A DNA stretch of 64,000 bases. Origin: Xestospongia muta. Taxonomy: Eukaryota > Porifera > Demospongiae > Haplosclerida > Petrosiidae. The notes under the pieces are model-generated. The model made no database searches. It saw only the letters and a program-made list of their open reading frames with translations, and was not told the origin of the DNA. The stretch lies in assembly GCA_963693285.1 (NCBI GenBank), contig OY848924.1, positions 377,001 through 441,000 of the forward strand. Reading direction: 5' to 3'. Position numbers and translations under genes: made by a program. Shown piece by piece: positions 23,578 through 35,800 of this stretch (the first letter of the stretch is position 1; the number at the start of each line of letters is the position of its first letter).

Positions 23578-25061
23578 TGCTCTATTTTTCAGGACAATAA
23601 ATAACTTATACAATTCCCTACGAGTTTTATACAGTTTTTTCTGATACTATGATTTCTAAGGCTATAGTAATCAATTTGATGAATGCTAAGTTGGCCGATG
23701 GTGAATTTCAGTAGTTGTCTCACAAGGTTAGCAAAAGGGTCTGGCCTCATGAATTAGGTAGAAATTTCCCTATAAGAGACTCTAATACTAAGTAAACATT
23801 TTCCATGAACTTAAGCACCATTGTTGATTTTGGAGTAGAACCCTCTGTTTAGAATGTTATGCAATTAACAACAAACATCCACGAACAATAGACATCCATG
23901 TTGGAATATATACACTAGAAACTTCAATGTTTTAGAAGCAGTAAACTTGAATTTGAGTATAGCCAGGCACTACCTCTAGATCTTTTCAGCTGACGTAGGA
24001 CTTCAGTGACAGTGACTATAGTTTGGTTGTTTCATGAGTTCATTTCACTTGTAAAATCAACAGCTGTTTCATGTAGTCCTCTCTAGTTGATCAACCTCAG
24101 TAATTGATAATACTTGAGTAACATCAACTAGAGAAGGACTGTTGTATGAATGACACTGCATTTTTTTTCATTGGTACGAAGATACCTCAGTAGCTCTTTT
24201 AAGGATATTATACTTCAGTATCTCTCTATAATACCATATAATGTAAAGGCTGAATTATTGTCAGTAAATGATGCAGTTTTCTTTATAGTAGGTCCTTCTA
24301 GAACTGATTAACTACTACTATTGAAGATTCATTCCAATGTTAGCAAACAGCTAATTCTCTTACCAGCTGTATTTGTAAGGGACAATCATCCTTCTGCAAC
24401 TCAATTGAATTATACTGGTAACTAACATACTTCAACAAGAAATACCGAGATATATGAAAACAATGACAGTTATGGTATCGTAATAGCTAATGAAATATTA
24501 AAGATGTTTATAAACGTATAACTACACTAATATACATGTAAATATTTCCTTAATTAACTAATTTATTATTATATAATAATATTGAACTCACTAAACTCTT
24601 GAACTGCCACTGAAACTCATGGCTGAGCTTTTGATATCTGTGAGTTGATTATCTACATAATGTGATGACCCACACTGGGCCTAGTGCAGTTTACAATGAT
24701 AACTTCAAAATAAGTTAGCCATTGGGTAAGTGCTTTCAATAATAATACAGCAACTACTTGTATTATCCATTAATTCTGTTCATTCCCTCAGACAATGTGT
24801 ACAATATATAGAACTAAAAAAGTTTTGAATTGAGGTGAACTCACACAAATTTCACAAAAAAACATTCAAAACTATATCAAACTATATCGGGTAAATAAAG
24901 AATTATATAAGGTAATGTAAATAAATATGTCAAAAGGGTGAACTATTATCTGGTGATATAAAAACTTTAGCTTAAAAACTGTTGCAGTCTCTAATACACT
25001 TGTTAATATAAAATATTGTAATTATAAAAACATGACATGGTACAAATTATATAAAATCAAT
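23578..25061. other. Intergenic DNA, 3' flank of a lost third B copy
   Basis: No gene seen. About 24280-25061 matches 15470-16490, the 3' flank of B2, and leads directly into an orphan last exon. Confidence 0.5.
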
Positions 25062-25246
25062 TCAAGGTGGTGTAGCTTCAGATGAACTTTTGACCCAGCT
25101 CATTAGGCCAGTTAGTTGAGCATGATCTTCAGGAGGTACTGTTATTATAGCACTCTCAGTAACATTGAGTACTTCAGACACTGCAGACATTAGGTTCTCA
25201 GCATTGACTATCAACAGTTGAGTGGCTTCTTGATCTGCTTTTGTGT
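25062..25246 (-). pseudogene. Orphan vinculin-tail last exon (third B copy)
   Basis: Same size (185 nt), acceptor and stop as the B2 last exon (16491-16675), with an open frame (EATQLLIVNAENLMSAV ... SEATPP-stop). Upstream (rightward) homology ends within about 15 bp of the acceptor and unrelated sequence with a short direct repeat follows. All other exons of this copy are gone, so it is a relic despite the open frame. Confidence 0.8.
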
Positions 25247-25521
25247 CTATGTAAAAATGAATTATAGGTAATATTGCAATACAAGGGACTAAATGTATTA
25301 TAGGTAATATTACAATACAAGGGACTAAACTAGGTAATTTGACAACAACAGTTAGTAACTTTACTTACTTTCATTTCATGTAGATATCACTCATCTTGAC
25401 AATGTCACTGAAAGAATATCTCAATCTGCTAGTTTGCATTTGAGAGGTGGGGCTCATAAAGATAATTAATAGGCGGAGCTCATTGTTTTTAGTAGGCGTG
25501 TTATTGTGATCCACGTGGAAT

Positions 25522-25684
25522 ATGGTTGTTGGTCAAGTAAAGAAAGCAGATGACTATGAACGAATATGTATATTAGTATAAGTCTTTGTTATGTGTCATT
25601 GTGTGTTGTTAATAGATATTACGAGAACCATATGATTATATATGTCAAGTTAAAGGCAAGGAAGTTAGAGTGAAATTGATTGAG
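25522..25684 (+). pseudogene. 5' end of a geranylgeranyl-diphosphate-synthase-like gene (relic)
   Basis: Two plausible exons: 25522-25575 (ATG; VKKADDYERI) and 25616-25684 (ILREPYDYICQVKGKEVR...KL), joined in phase with GT/AG ends. The second strongly recalls the N terminus of GGPS1-type prenyl synthases (ILLEPYKYLLQLPGKQVRTKL). No exon encoding the Asp-rich catalytic motifs follows on this strand. Most likely a truncated duplicate; identification rests on about 25 residues. Confidence 0.5.
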
Positions 25685-26631
25685 GTAATTGAACTATGTT
25701 AACACAGCTATATAACTTAGGTGATGTCATATTTTACTGTCTATAGTTAATATTAAGAGTGTATGTGGTGTGGATCAGTTTAATACACAATGAATAGGAC
25801 TGGTAGTTTTTGGGTTTATATCAAATATAACTGAATCTTACCTACCAAATCTATTTTTGTTCTAATGTTTAAAGATTAGGGTCTAAGGTATGTAGTATTA
25901 ATTTCCCATTAAAGTACATTATCTGTTACTGACACTCTAGACATGACCTTTAATGATACAATAAACTTGATATGGTAGCAGCTTATCTTGTGTACATGTC
26001 TTGTTCTCCCTCACTATGATTGCTCTAGTTTTAAGTTTAATAATGTAGGATTATGTTTAGTTGTCTTCCATGTGGTTTCTGTTTAACCACACCTCTATTT
26101 TAATTAGTACTAATTACATTCCTCAATCAGCTAATTAGATTAAGTGCGAATTGAAATTACTTACTATAACAAGTGTTACAATGTATTGTGATATTAATAT
26201 GTGACATAAACCCTGGAGTCTATGATTTCTTGTTAATAACAATTTCTATATTTTATTACAAGTTTACAATAATCTCTACAAGTGATAACAAGCAGGTCTT
26301 TAAAGTAAGTGATGATTTGTGTTTGACTGTTAAAGTTACATACATCATGTCCTTTGATTGATTTCATCAATGTGTACAATATTGTTATAGAACATTCTAG
26401 GTAGTACATACACATACTGTTATACTATCATGTTCACATATTCTAGTAGTATATGTATAGATTATACACTGAGGTTGAGGTAGATATGTGATTTATATAC
26501 TGATGACTGTAGACCAGAGGTGTACATAGCTAATGAGACCAAGGTGTATAATTGACTTGTATCATGTTGACCAATCAGAATGCTTCATTTCACTTCTTAT
26601 ATTAGATACACTGTGTCTGCTGCTCATAGCA

Positions 26632-26998
26632 CATTTAGTATTTGAACATATGGATCAAGACTTAGATAGCTGTATTAGACACTCATTACCTAGAGGACTA
26701 GATGATCAAACAATTAAAGTAAGTAATGAGAGGGGCAAAGGGAAAGAGGGTGAAAGAAATGTGTCTGTAATCACTTCAACTATTATTACAACTGTTGTTA
26801 TCTAAGTTTCCTTTATACTAACCTGTAACCATTTTATATTTATCATTATTTTATTCTCTCTTTAGAACTATTTACATCAGATACTTGTTGGAGTTAAATG
26901 GATACATTCTAATGATATTATCCATCATGACTTGAGCCACATAATATTCTTGTCAGTAGAGGTGTTGTCAAAATTGCTGACTTGGTCTCTCTAGAGCA
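26632..26998 (+). pseudogene. Broken CDK4/6-like kinase fragment
   Basis: Exon piece 26632-26718 reads LVFEHMDQDLDSCI ... DDQTIK before a GTAAGT donor. The next piece from 26866 (after a TTTAG acceptor) reads NYLHQILVGVKWIHSNDIIHHDL. This matches CDK4/6 (LVFEHVDQDL; HRDLKPQN). The catalytic-loop Arg is His here. Indels within the expected LKPQNIL segment break the frame, and a stop soon follows. ILVSRGVVKIAD can be read in another frame. No N-lobe or C-terminal lobe is visible. Confidence 0.7.
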
Positions 26999-27056
26999 AT
27001 TGATGACAACTATCAACATAGGTTAGCTATCGTATGTACGAGTACACCCTCTGTGT

Positions 27057-27081
27057 CTGTGTGTGTGTGTGTGTGTGTGTT
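27057..27081. repeat. (TG)n microsatellite
   Basis: About 12 uninterrupted TG units directly downstream of the broken kinase fragment. Confidence 0.9.
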
Positions 27082-28144
27082 AAATTATTGTCCATGTTGT
27101 ATATAACTATTAATAACTTATGTCTAACAGTATCCAACAATGTCTAACTAGTATTGACAAAACCTTTCAGTATTATTACACAGACACACATGTACATATC
27201 TCATGGATAGCAATATTAAGATAGTTCACTTTATTATGAAGTACTGTAACACTGTAGTCTTTACAACTAATATATATGCAGAAAATGTCCTTTGCGTACA
27301 ATGAGATCTAGATGCTTCAATCCGTTGTAAATTGTCCTAGTATAGAGGTGTCCTTAATATATAATGATGTGGTAATAATATACTTAAATATTGAACAAGT
27401 GTTCTATTGTTAGTCCTTATAAACCCAATATCTATAGATCTAGATTTTGTTTTAAGTTATTTTTAGTTGTTGTGATGAGCTTCTATCAATCTATCTTTTC
27501 CTTAACTGTTGTCAGTGTACTAGTTGACCTGTTAAAACTGTCAGCCACAGATCTATCTCAAACAGGACTAATGAGTTTTGTGGCTAGGTAGCAACTGTCA
27601 GTTTGAATAAGTACTAATAGTTAGAGGAAGAAGACCTTAGAAAGGGAGGTAGTAATTATTAGTCTGGTTACCTAGCTAGCCACATAAAGGAGATATAGGT
27701 TGGACTGTCATGATATTATCATAACTAATATTAGACTCAATATGGCTATGAGAGTGAAATACATTGTATATAGTTGATATTGCTTGACAGGTTGCCCTAT
27801 TAAACTACAACAGTTGTGAAACCTACATGTATTAGATGTAAATTGTATTTAGTCTTGTGGTTAATGATTGTTAACAGCTATTTCAGTAAGTAACAAAGTA
27901 TAAATTGACAACTTGATGGATAGATAGATATTTGAAGATGTGTAGTAATCACTTACAAACACACACACATTGATCAATGTTAACTTGATGTACTGATGTT
28001 ACTAGGTGGATTACCACAGACACCTCACCTTAGTCACTGACATACAATATATTTCCTGAACTTCAATAGAACTCTAAAATACTGTTATGTGTACTATTGA
28101 TATAAGAAGTCCATAGTCTCAAAGTATTTCATGATGATGTACTA

Positions 28145-28546
28145 CCGTAAGGGTACAAATTTTTGTAGGGGATTTAATTTCGCTGTATTCGTGGGTTGGT
28201 ATTTTTAAGATGAAATTTAACTTTTATCCCACCCACACATAATCACATGATAACGGCTACTGCAAAGGGATCATGTTGGTTACTTCTTTCTCTTTTACAC
28301 TGAAGTACTTCTCTGTCAACTGGCTCCCAGATTTTCTTGTATATAATAAATTTTATGGTACCCTCTCACCATGGATTCATAGTAATAGCTAGCTATGTTT
28401 TGCGAAAATCACGTTTATGTTCACAACATGTGTCTGATACCACACCCATTAATTAATACCTTACACCCAGTAAACGGGAAATTTGAATAATAAAGCAACA
28501 TTTAAAAATACAAACAAATAACCCTCGAAAATTAGTACCCTTATGG
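28145..28546. mobile_element. TA-flanked MITE with CCGTAAGGGTAC ends
   Basis: Ends CCGTAAGGGTAC and GTACCCTTATGG are inverted and flanked by TA at both sides. About 400 bp, no ORF of note. The ends share the TA-CCGTA start with the elements at 4097 and (on its right end) 2324. Confidence 0.7.
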
Positions 28547-28808
28547 TATGTTCCATCATCCTTTGAAAGACTATATGTAGTAGGAAACACTTTGTGGATG
28601 ACTGGAATGTTTAATTGTATTCATGACATAGTTAATTGTATTCACATGTACACAAACTTCCAAATATGGTCATGAGCTGGGCAATAGTTTCTTCTTCCAT
28701 AGTTATAAATTATTGTCTATGTAAACTGTGTTCAGTTATGTCCATGTAGGATGTTTGATAATATAACATTGTTAGTTTATATATTACATGATCTCTTATT
28801 TACTATAG

Positions 28809-29104
28809 ATTAGTGAGTCAGAGACAACTGCTGACAAAAAATTTGCTATCTCATGTCAGAAATATCGTGATCCTATTCCTTTCTTTCATTTCAATCCTCA
28901 ACTAATAGAGGGTGCGTCTCCTGGAGAGATTGATGACTGGAAAATAGTGGAACTAATACTACAAACAAAACAATACTTAGCTAGTCAAGTTAGTACTATT
29001 TTATATATTCTAGTTATATGTCACTATTGTAGGATGTACAAGATAAACTTGACCAACTAGTTCAACTCTTTAAACATCTTGTTGATCAATCTACTCATCA
29101 ATAA
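28809..29104 (+). CDS. Unrecognised C-terminal coding exons
   Basis: Two exons: 28809-28988 (exactly 60 codons, ISESETTADKKFAISC ... ILQTKQYLASQ) and 29033-29104 (DVQDKLDQLVQLFKHLVDQ, stop TAA), joined by a 44-bp intron with GTTAGT/TGTAG ends. An AATAAA lies about 180 bp downstream. The open frame, in-phase short intron and amphipathic C-terminal helix suggest genuine or recently lost coding sequence. I do not recognise a family. It could be the end of a plus-strand gene whose upstream parts are the prenyl-synthase- and CDK-like traces, but those belong to different proteins, so the whole may be a patchwork of relics. Confidence 0.45.
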
Positions 29105-29286
29105 AGATACTACATTAGATAACTACTCACTGCTGTTAGTAAATGTGTTATAGATAATTATTAGACAATTACTAAATGATGTTGTATATTGTTTTAATGA
29201 CATATTGTAGTTATGTAATTGTGGATTACTTCACATTTTATGTTATTGATATAATAATAGAGAATTAATTTGTCATGTATTTTAAC

Positions 29287-29292
29287 AATAAA
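29287..29292 (+). terminator. Possible polyadenylation signal for the plus-strand exons
   Basis: AATAAA hexamer about 180 bp after the TAA at 29102-29104. The hexamer is common in AT-rich DNA. No other coding signal seen in 29105-29559. Confidence 0.3.
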
Positions 29293-29559
29293 AAGATTAA
29301 CAAAAACAGCAGCAACCATAACACAACAAACTAAATGTCTAGACTCTCTAAGTTATAAGTATATTCATTAACCAGCTATATTAAGGAAATATATGTAGGG
29401 GCAAATATAAAAAGTAAAAAATGTAGAGGACTGGAGACTAAGTAGGTGGAGTTAAGCCTGCAGTACATAGAAAGTAAAGACATTTGTCATATACAGTAGA
29501 TTACTTAATTATAACATCATTAAAGACTCAGTTATACAAATATTAATTATCTAATATAA

Positions 29560-29891
29560 TTATAGTGTTGTATGATAAAATGTCTCACTTTCTAGTTGAC
29601 TTTTCATTCTTGTACCAATGTCCTTTAACTCCTGGTTCTGCTTTAGAAGGAAATCACAAAGAGCTTTTAAAAACTCAATTCCTTTTTCTTCAACCTGTTG
29701 TTGTAGTTCAGTAACTACTTTGTCTGCTTTGTCATAATCATCACCACTCATACTTTTAACATCTTCTTTAAAGTTGCATGATATCAATCTAGCAGTAACG
29801 AGTCGATTAACAATGGACAGTGGTTTAACTTCAATAGCATCACAAATATCAGCAAAGTAATCCAGAAATATTTCTGATGGATCAATAGTGT
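29560..29891 (-). CDS. A2 last exon: CARD-like helical domain
   Basis: About 110 residues, strongly helical: DYFADICDAIEV, IVNRLVTARLIS, ADKVVTELQQQVEEKG, FLKALCDFLLKQNQ, then LKDIGTRM. The spacing of 'L...L...G.I', 'ADKLLxxLxxQV' and 'F..L...L' recalls CARD/death-fold domains. Assignment by eye is tentative. The Ser/Thr/Glu-rich exons upstream (30150-31219) form a flexible linker containing repeated SITED motifs. Confidence 0.5.
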
Positions 29892-32800
29892 CTATAAAAT
29901 GTAACAATAAAAGGAAATATAACTGAATTAAAGAACAGTTAGTAAACAATGTAAAAGAGAAGTAGTTAATTAATATATCTTAATATCTCATGATCTCAGT
30001 AATCAAATACAACTCTAAGTAGTCTATTTATCAACATATATAAACTACTTATGTCAACTATAACAATCTAGACTATAAAATAACTCTATACAAACACAAT
30101 CATCACATACATTATATGTAGTGTTTATTATTTAGGTGTCTTATATTACCTTGTTGTGTAGTATCACTAGGGAGAGTATCTGCTTTGTGTTCACTTGATA
30201 GTTCATTAGTAGAATGTTGCTATTGGATACAGGATATAAGTGATAATATATGAGGTGTAAAGTATTGTAGTATTACAATACACAAGATTGATGATGTAAC
30301 TATTGTTTATATTATTGATAAGACTGGAGGTGAGGAATTACAATGTAATTGTTAGTAGTAATTATTGTCACATAGTGAAACTATCAATCTATCTATGTCA
30401 AACTTAGGAATGCTTCTAAGAACCACGACCACAAAGAATGCTTCATGGATGTGGCTGGCTACATACAGTGATGGACTGTTCAGTTGGCCTGTTCACTGAG
30501 ATCTGCCATTTTACCTGTGAATATACCAGATGCTCTATCTCACATTAAACTGTTAAGTGTCTGGACATAATACTATACAGTTGACAAAATATAGTGATTT
30601 GCTTAGCAAGAATAGTTCCTGTTTACCAAATGAAGCTATTATGTTAATAGCTACTCACTGGCAAAAAGGAATATCCAACAAATTGGATTTGTTAGTAACT
30701 ACAATTAATACAATCTACTTTATAAGAGTATAAATCATACCTGATGTTCCATTGATAAGTCCTCAGTAATAGAGCCTTCAGTTGAGTCAGGAACACTTGA
30801 TTTCTTAGGACATTCTATAGAATATTGAGTAGAACAAAGTGACAATTATATGTTAATAGTTACATTGCTTTCCAATATAATAGTTATATAACATGTACAT
30901 TAAAGTATATATAATATGTGAACTGTTAGAAAATATAACACATTCAATATTTATTAGGAGGTATCTGTTCGTTCAAACTGTATGTGTACAATGTTGAAAT
31001 GAACCACTTTTTACCAATTATAGTAATAATAAACTTACCACTAACAGTGTTACTGTCCTCAGTAATAGACTTACTAACACTTTCATTCACATCTATATTG
31101 TGAAGGATGTATAGTAATTTAAATAGTCTTTGATAATCATGTTAATAATATCTTACCAGTAGTGGTCAATAGCTCCATGATATCATCATCACAAATGTCA
31201 CTAGTTTCCTTTGTCATGGCTACATAAATAATATCATAAAATAACTATGATAATTACTAACTTACAAAGACAATGATAAGTAAAGTATCATTATTAAGAA
31301 ATTTTGAATTCTCTTACTAGCTACCACACAAAGTTGTGTTTCCTATTGCACTTTTAAGTGAAGGCACAAATACATAATTTAACAAAAGTACAATTATCTT
31401 ACATTACTGGGAATATTATATAAGTACTCACATTCTAAAAACTTCTCTATTTCCATCACAACAGATTTATTTTGGATAGGTGGACTTCCTATTACTTCTA
31501 AAATGGTATTCCAAGTAACAGGTTTAGTCATTCTCTCCATCCAAAGTTGTAATACTTTGGAAAGTTTGTCAACATCACGTTGATTGGAAAAATGTAAAGA
31601 ATCAAGTTCTCCACTTTCAATTCCAAGACAATCACCGATAATGGGCCACCAACTACAAATTCTATACAATAGTTTTAGGAGGTCACTATTCTTCGGAGGT
31701 TCTTCTAATGAATTAAAGATAGAAAAAATCATCAAAAAGAAAACATAAGAACATAAGACAGTCTATATAATGTTCTTAGATATATACATAAACATGAAAA
31801 TCAAACCTTTTCGAGTTAAAATATTTCTAGATTGAAGGCAATCGTTTGAGAATTTTATAATCTCATCTTGTGTTAAACATGGACTTGAGAGAACCTTAAA
31901 TTCAATAAAATATATCTCTTGAAATAATGAGTACAAGAATAATGTATTAATTTAGTACTTAACGGTGTTCGCATATAAAGATGTATAGGCTCACATATCA
32001 TATAATAATGAAGACACATATTAGGTTTAATATAGTACTGTAACTTACCAAAGGATTTTGTCCATGGAAAAAGCTGTACTCATTGAGATGACTGGTGACA
32101 GCAGAATAGGTGCTACCTTTGGATGTATTATAAGATGACATTATATTGGGAGCACATTCTTGTATGTGTTGACGAAATCTCTCTGGAATAACTTGATTGG
32201 TTTTACTAGTGGAGAATAAGGCATGGATGACTGCTGGTGCAAGGGAGATGTACGGCTCATGTGGACAAATGTGTTTAACATTGATTGGACTGTCTTGAAC
32301 TTCATTATGGTCAAATATTTCCTTCGAAACTAGCATTTTGTGAGCTACATCATTTACTCTGTAGAGTATTCGTTCAGAAATGGCCTTACCACGGATGTCA
32401 GCTAATGATCCAGGAGGGATGATGTACTCTTCAATTTTACATGGACAAAACTGCCTTTGAAGAGACAGAACCAGTTTTATAACAGAGCAACATATTTTTT
32501 GACTTTCAACTCCTTTGTCATTGGAAACAAATACAGTAACACATCTGTTATGATCTGTCACTTCCACTACTACATCATTGATATGTTTCCAATAAATACC
32601 ATTCTTCCAAACTGTACAACGACGATTCAATTGTTGCATAGGAGAATTTTTGTCTAATTTACCAACTTTACGGTGACGAGGAAGGGAATATCGATATGCC
32701 AATCGAAGCAAAAGAACGTGAAGAAAGCGAACAGAGAGAAATTGAAATGGATTAGGACAATACAAGCACCAACCAAATCCATTGTTGAAATGCTCATTTA

Positions 32801-35800
32801 AATCTGAAGGAGGCTCTGTGGTGATGAGAGCTGGAAAAAAAAGAACATCAACATTAGAAACATCATCTGATGAAGACAGGTTGGTAGTAATAGCATTCAG
32901 TGTCTCTAAATCGATAACGTCATGACAAAATTCCATAGTTTTCAAGAAATCAATAAGCATACTTGTATCATATGTCGGAAAGAGCTCTTGTAAAACAGAA
33001 ACATGGACAATACCAGTGTTGCTAGAGGTTGGTATAGGAAGACGCTTGATCTTCTGATTAAAAAGAACACCATTAACTTCAGCAAGGAGGCTTGATTTAT
33101 TGATTACAATCCAACTATTAGACACTATTTCTTTTCTCAGAAACAGAACAAGACCTTTGTCACTGAGAATTGACAAGTAGTCAACCAAAACTGTTTCATC
33201 TGAAGGGAGGGATGGATCACCAAGAGCTTTTAGGCTTTCAATAAGCTCATTAATGCTAATAGCAACTTTCTGTAGCTTTTGGAGGTAGGCATAATGCACA
33301 TGGCAATAATAACTAATGCTATCAGACTTATCATGAACAGCCTTACAACTTTCATGAAGGTGAACAATGAATTCAGGGAAACCTTTCCCACCTGGGCGAT
33401 GACACTCCATGGCAACAAAACCTCTATACTCTTGTTTACGGATGGCATCTTTAACAACATAATTGACATGCAACTTGAATTCATCGTAACTGTCGGTAAA
33501 TTGATCAGCATAGCTTCCAACGACAATTACTTGAGAAGGTTTAGTTAAATTAGTGCAAACATTTTCAATAAAGTTAAGCCAGTAATACAACTGATTCTCG
33601 AAGTAGTCAAAACCTTTGGTTAAATCTATCACTACTGTAAAAACTGCAGGAGTTCTCAACATAAGATTCTCCAGTACAGCTGCATGACTACTATAATATT
33701 CTTGATGACCAGCAAAATCATAAAGAATAATATTGCCAACTTCATGACTACGAACATTATGATAGTTAATACCGGCAGTTTCCAATTGCACACCTTCAAC
33801 ACATTGAGAAGGGTTGTAGTGATAATCAGAAGGTTTATCAGCTCGATATATAATGCATTGGGCTAATGAACTCTTTCCAGCTGTCATGTTTCCACAAAAA
33901 AATACTTTTCTATACGAATCAACTGGAAAGTCTTGACGACTTTTCTCAAATGGTTCAAACATCTTCAATATTTCTAATCTGTTTCGATCATACAGTCGGA
34001 CTTCTTCTAGTGGTGTATTGTGACGATTGTTATGAGCAAGTGGATTGACTTTTCCAGTGTGAAGTAGATATGAAATCACATCTACTTTACTGTTTGCACA
34101 AGCAAGATGTAATAGAGAGTCCCCATTCTGTAAAGAATGAAGAAATACAATTATATTTATTATTAATGCAATCTACATTATACATGTATGATAGATAAAT
34201 AATGTTATAATCTCCTAATAGAGCAACAATGAAATTTCTTCAAACAGTTTTGTTATTTTAAAGTTAATTTCATAATACAAGTTACAAGTTACACCAAGAA
34301 GCACACTAAACCCTAAACCCTGATAAATTGATTCATTAATAAATATTGTCATTGACTGATGTAATGACAATAGGTTATGTTTGACACATTGTAGGCAAAA
34401 TCAAAATTTGATTTTTGATTACTGTTCTTGGAACATCTTTTGCCAAAAACATGTTATCAAAATATCGGACAGTCTGGATATGAGTGAGGTTGATATCAAT
34501 ATTGGAGACAATATTAAATGTCATACTTCAAAGGAATAGCTCATAAGTAACTATAATATGACTTACTTTATCTGTAGCATTTATGTCAGCTTGTCCCACT
34601 TCAATTAATAACTTTAGAACATACACATGACCCTCCTCTGCTGCATAATGTGCTGCTGTTTTACCAAACTAGAAAACAAAAGAGGAAAAGTTATTCAATT
34701 ACAAAAAGTACATGAACTATCATACAATAAACTATATAGTCAATATAACAGTCATCAATACAGATAATCATAGCTATTGTATTATCATGTCAAACCTGAC
34801 CAATGACAGGGACATAAAAAGGCATAGAAACTATTACTTTATTATTTTATAAACAACACCCACTGATATGCAATATAGTGCTAGTCCTTCTATGAGAAGA
34901 GAGATTGTTCTTCAATAATCTTAAGCTGTTGGCAACCAATTGCGATATATCTCAAGTATGCCATCAATGTTAAGGTTTAATTTTTTAAGGGGAGGGGTCT
35001 AGTTATATTAGTAACCATAGGTAATTTATATGTGTTAAGGACAGCTCCAGATAAGACACATTGTTCCATGACATTACTCTTTGTCTATCAGAATTAAGGG
35101 GTAACTGTGTATTCTCAATGTAACCACAAGTTTATTATAATAGCAATGTCTATTACATGTTAATATATTCATGATATAGGGAGTTTAACATCTAGTGAGT
35201 AACATATATCCATGGATGACATAAGCTTATTCAACATCCATAATGTATGCTCCATTCTTCTTATTGTCACTATGAAGTACATGTAATGAAAATAACAAAC
35301 TACAACTACCACAGATATATTAATTAATTTATAAAAGTTTAATCATAAGAAACAACTGGGACTATAGTAGTGATGGGTGATTAACTGGTTTAGTGATTTA
35401 ACTGTGATACGTAACCTCTATGATTAATTAATGACTACCAGTATTATTAATAGCTGGACCATTTTTAACCACACCTCTTGGTAACATCCAGATAACGTCC
35501 TTGTACCTGATTTACATGTCTAGAGTATGGCCTATCTCAAAATTAAAATAGAATGGTTCACTATTAGCTATTCTTCTTACGTTCACTTGTTTAGGGTTTA
35601 GGATTTGGGTACAAATGACATGTACACACCATATTAGTGGGACCTTTGTGAATACCAAGATCATTGCCAACTATATGTACTACTATTATAACAGCCACAC
35701 CTACTGATACCTGACACTGACTATCTTTGTTAATCCTTTACTAACAAAACTTTGAACAACAGGTCAATGTAGAAATTACTAACAGCCACACCCATAACAT

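Noticed and set aside
33230..34048. Several 60-98-codon ORFs on both strands
   Set aside because: All lie inside the 693-codon ROC-COR exon in other frames; the main frame carries the domain motifs.
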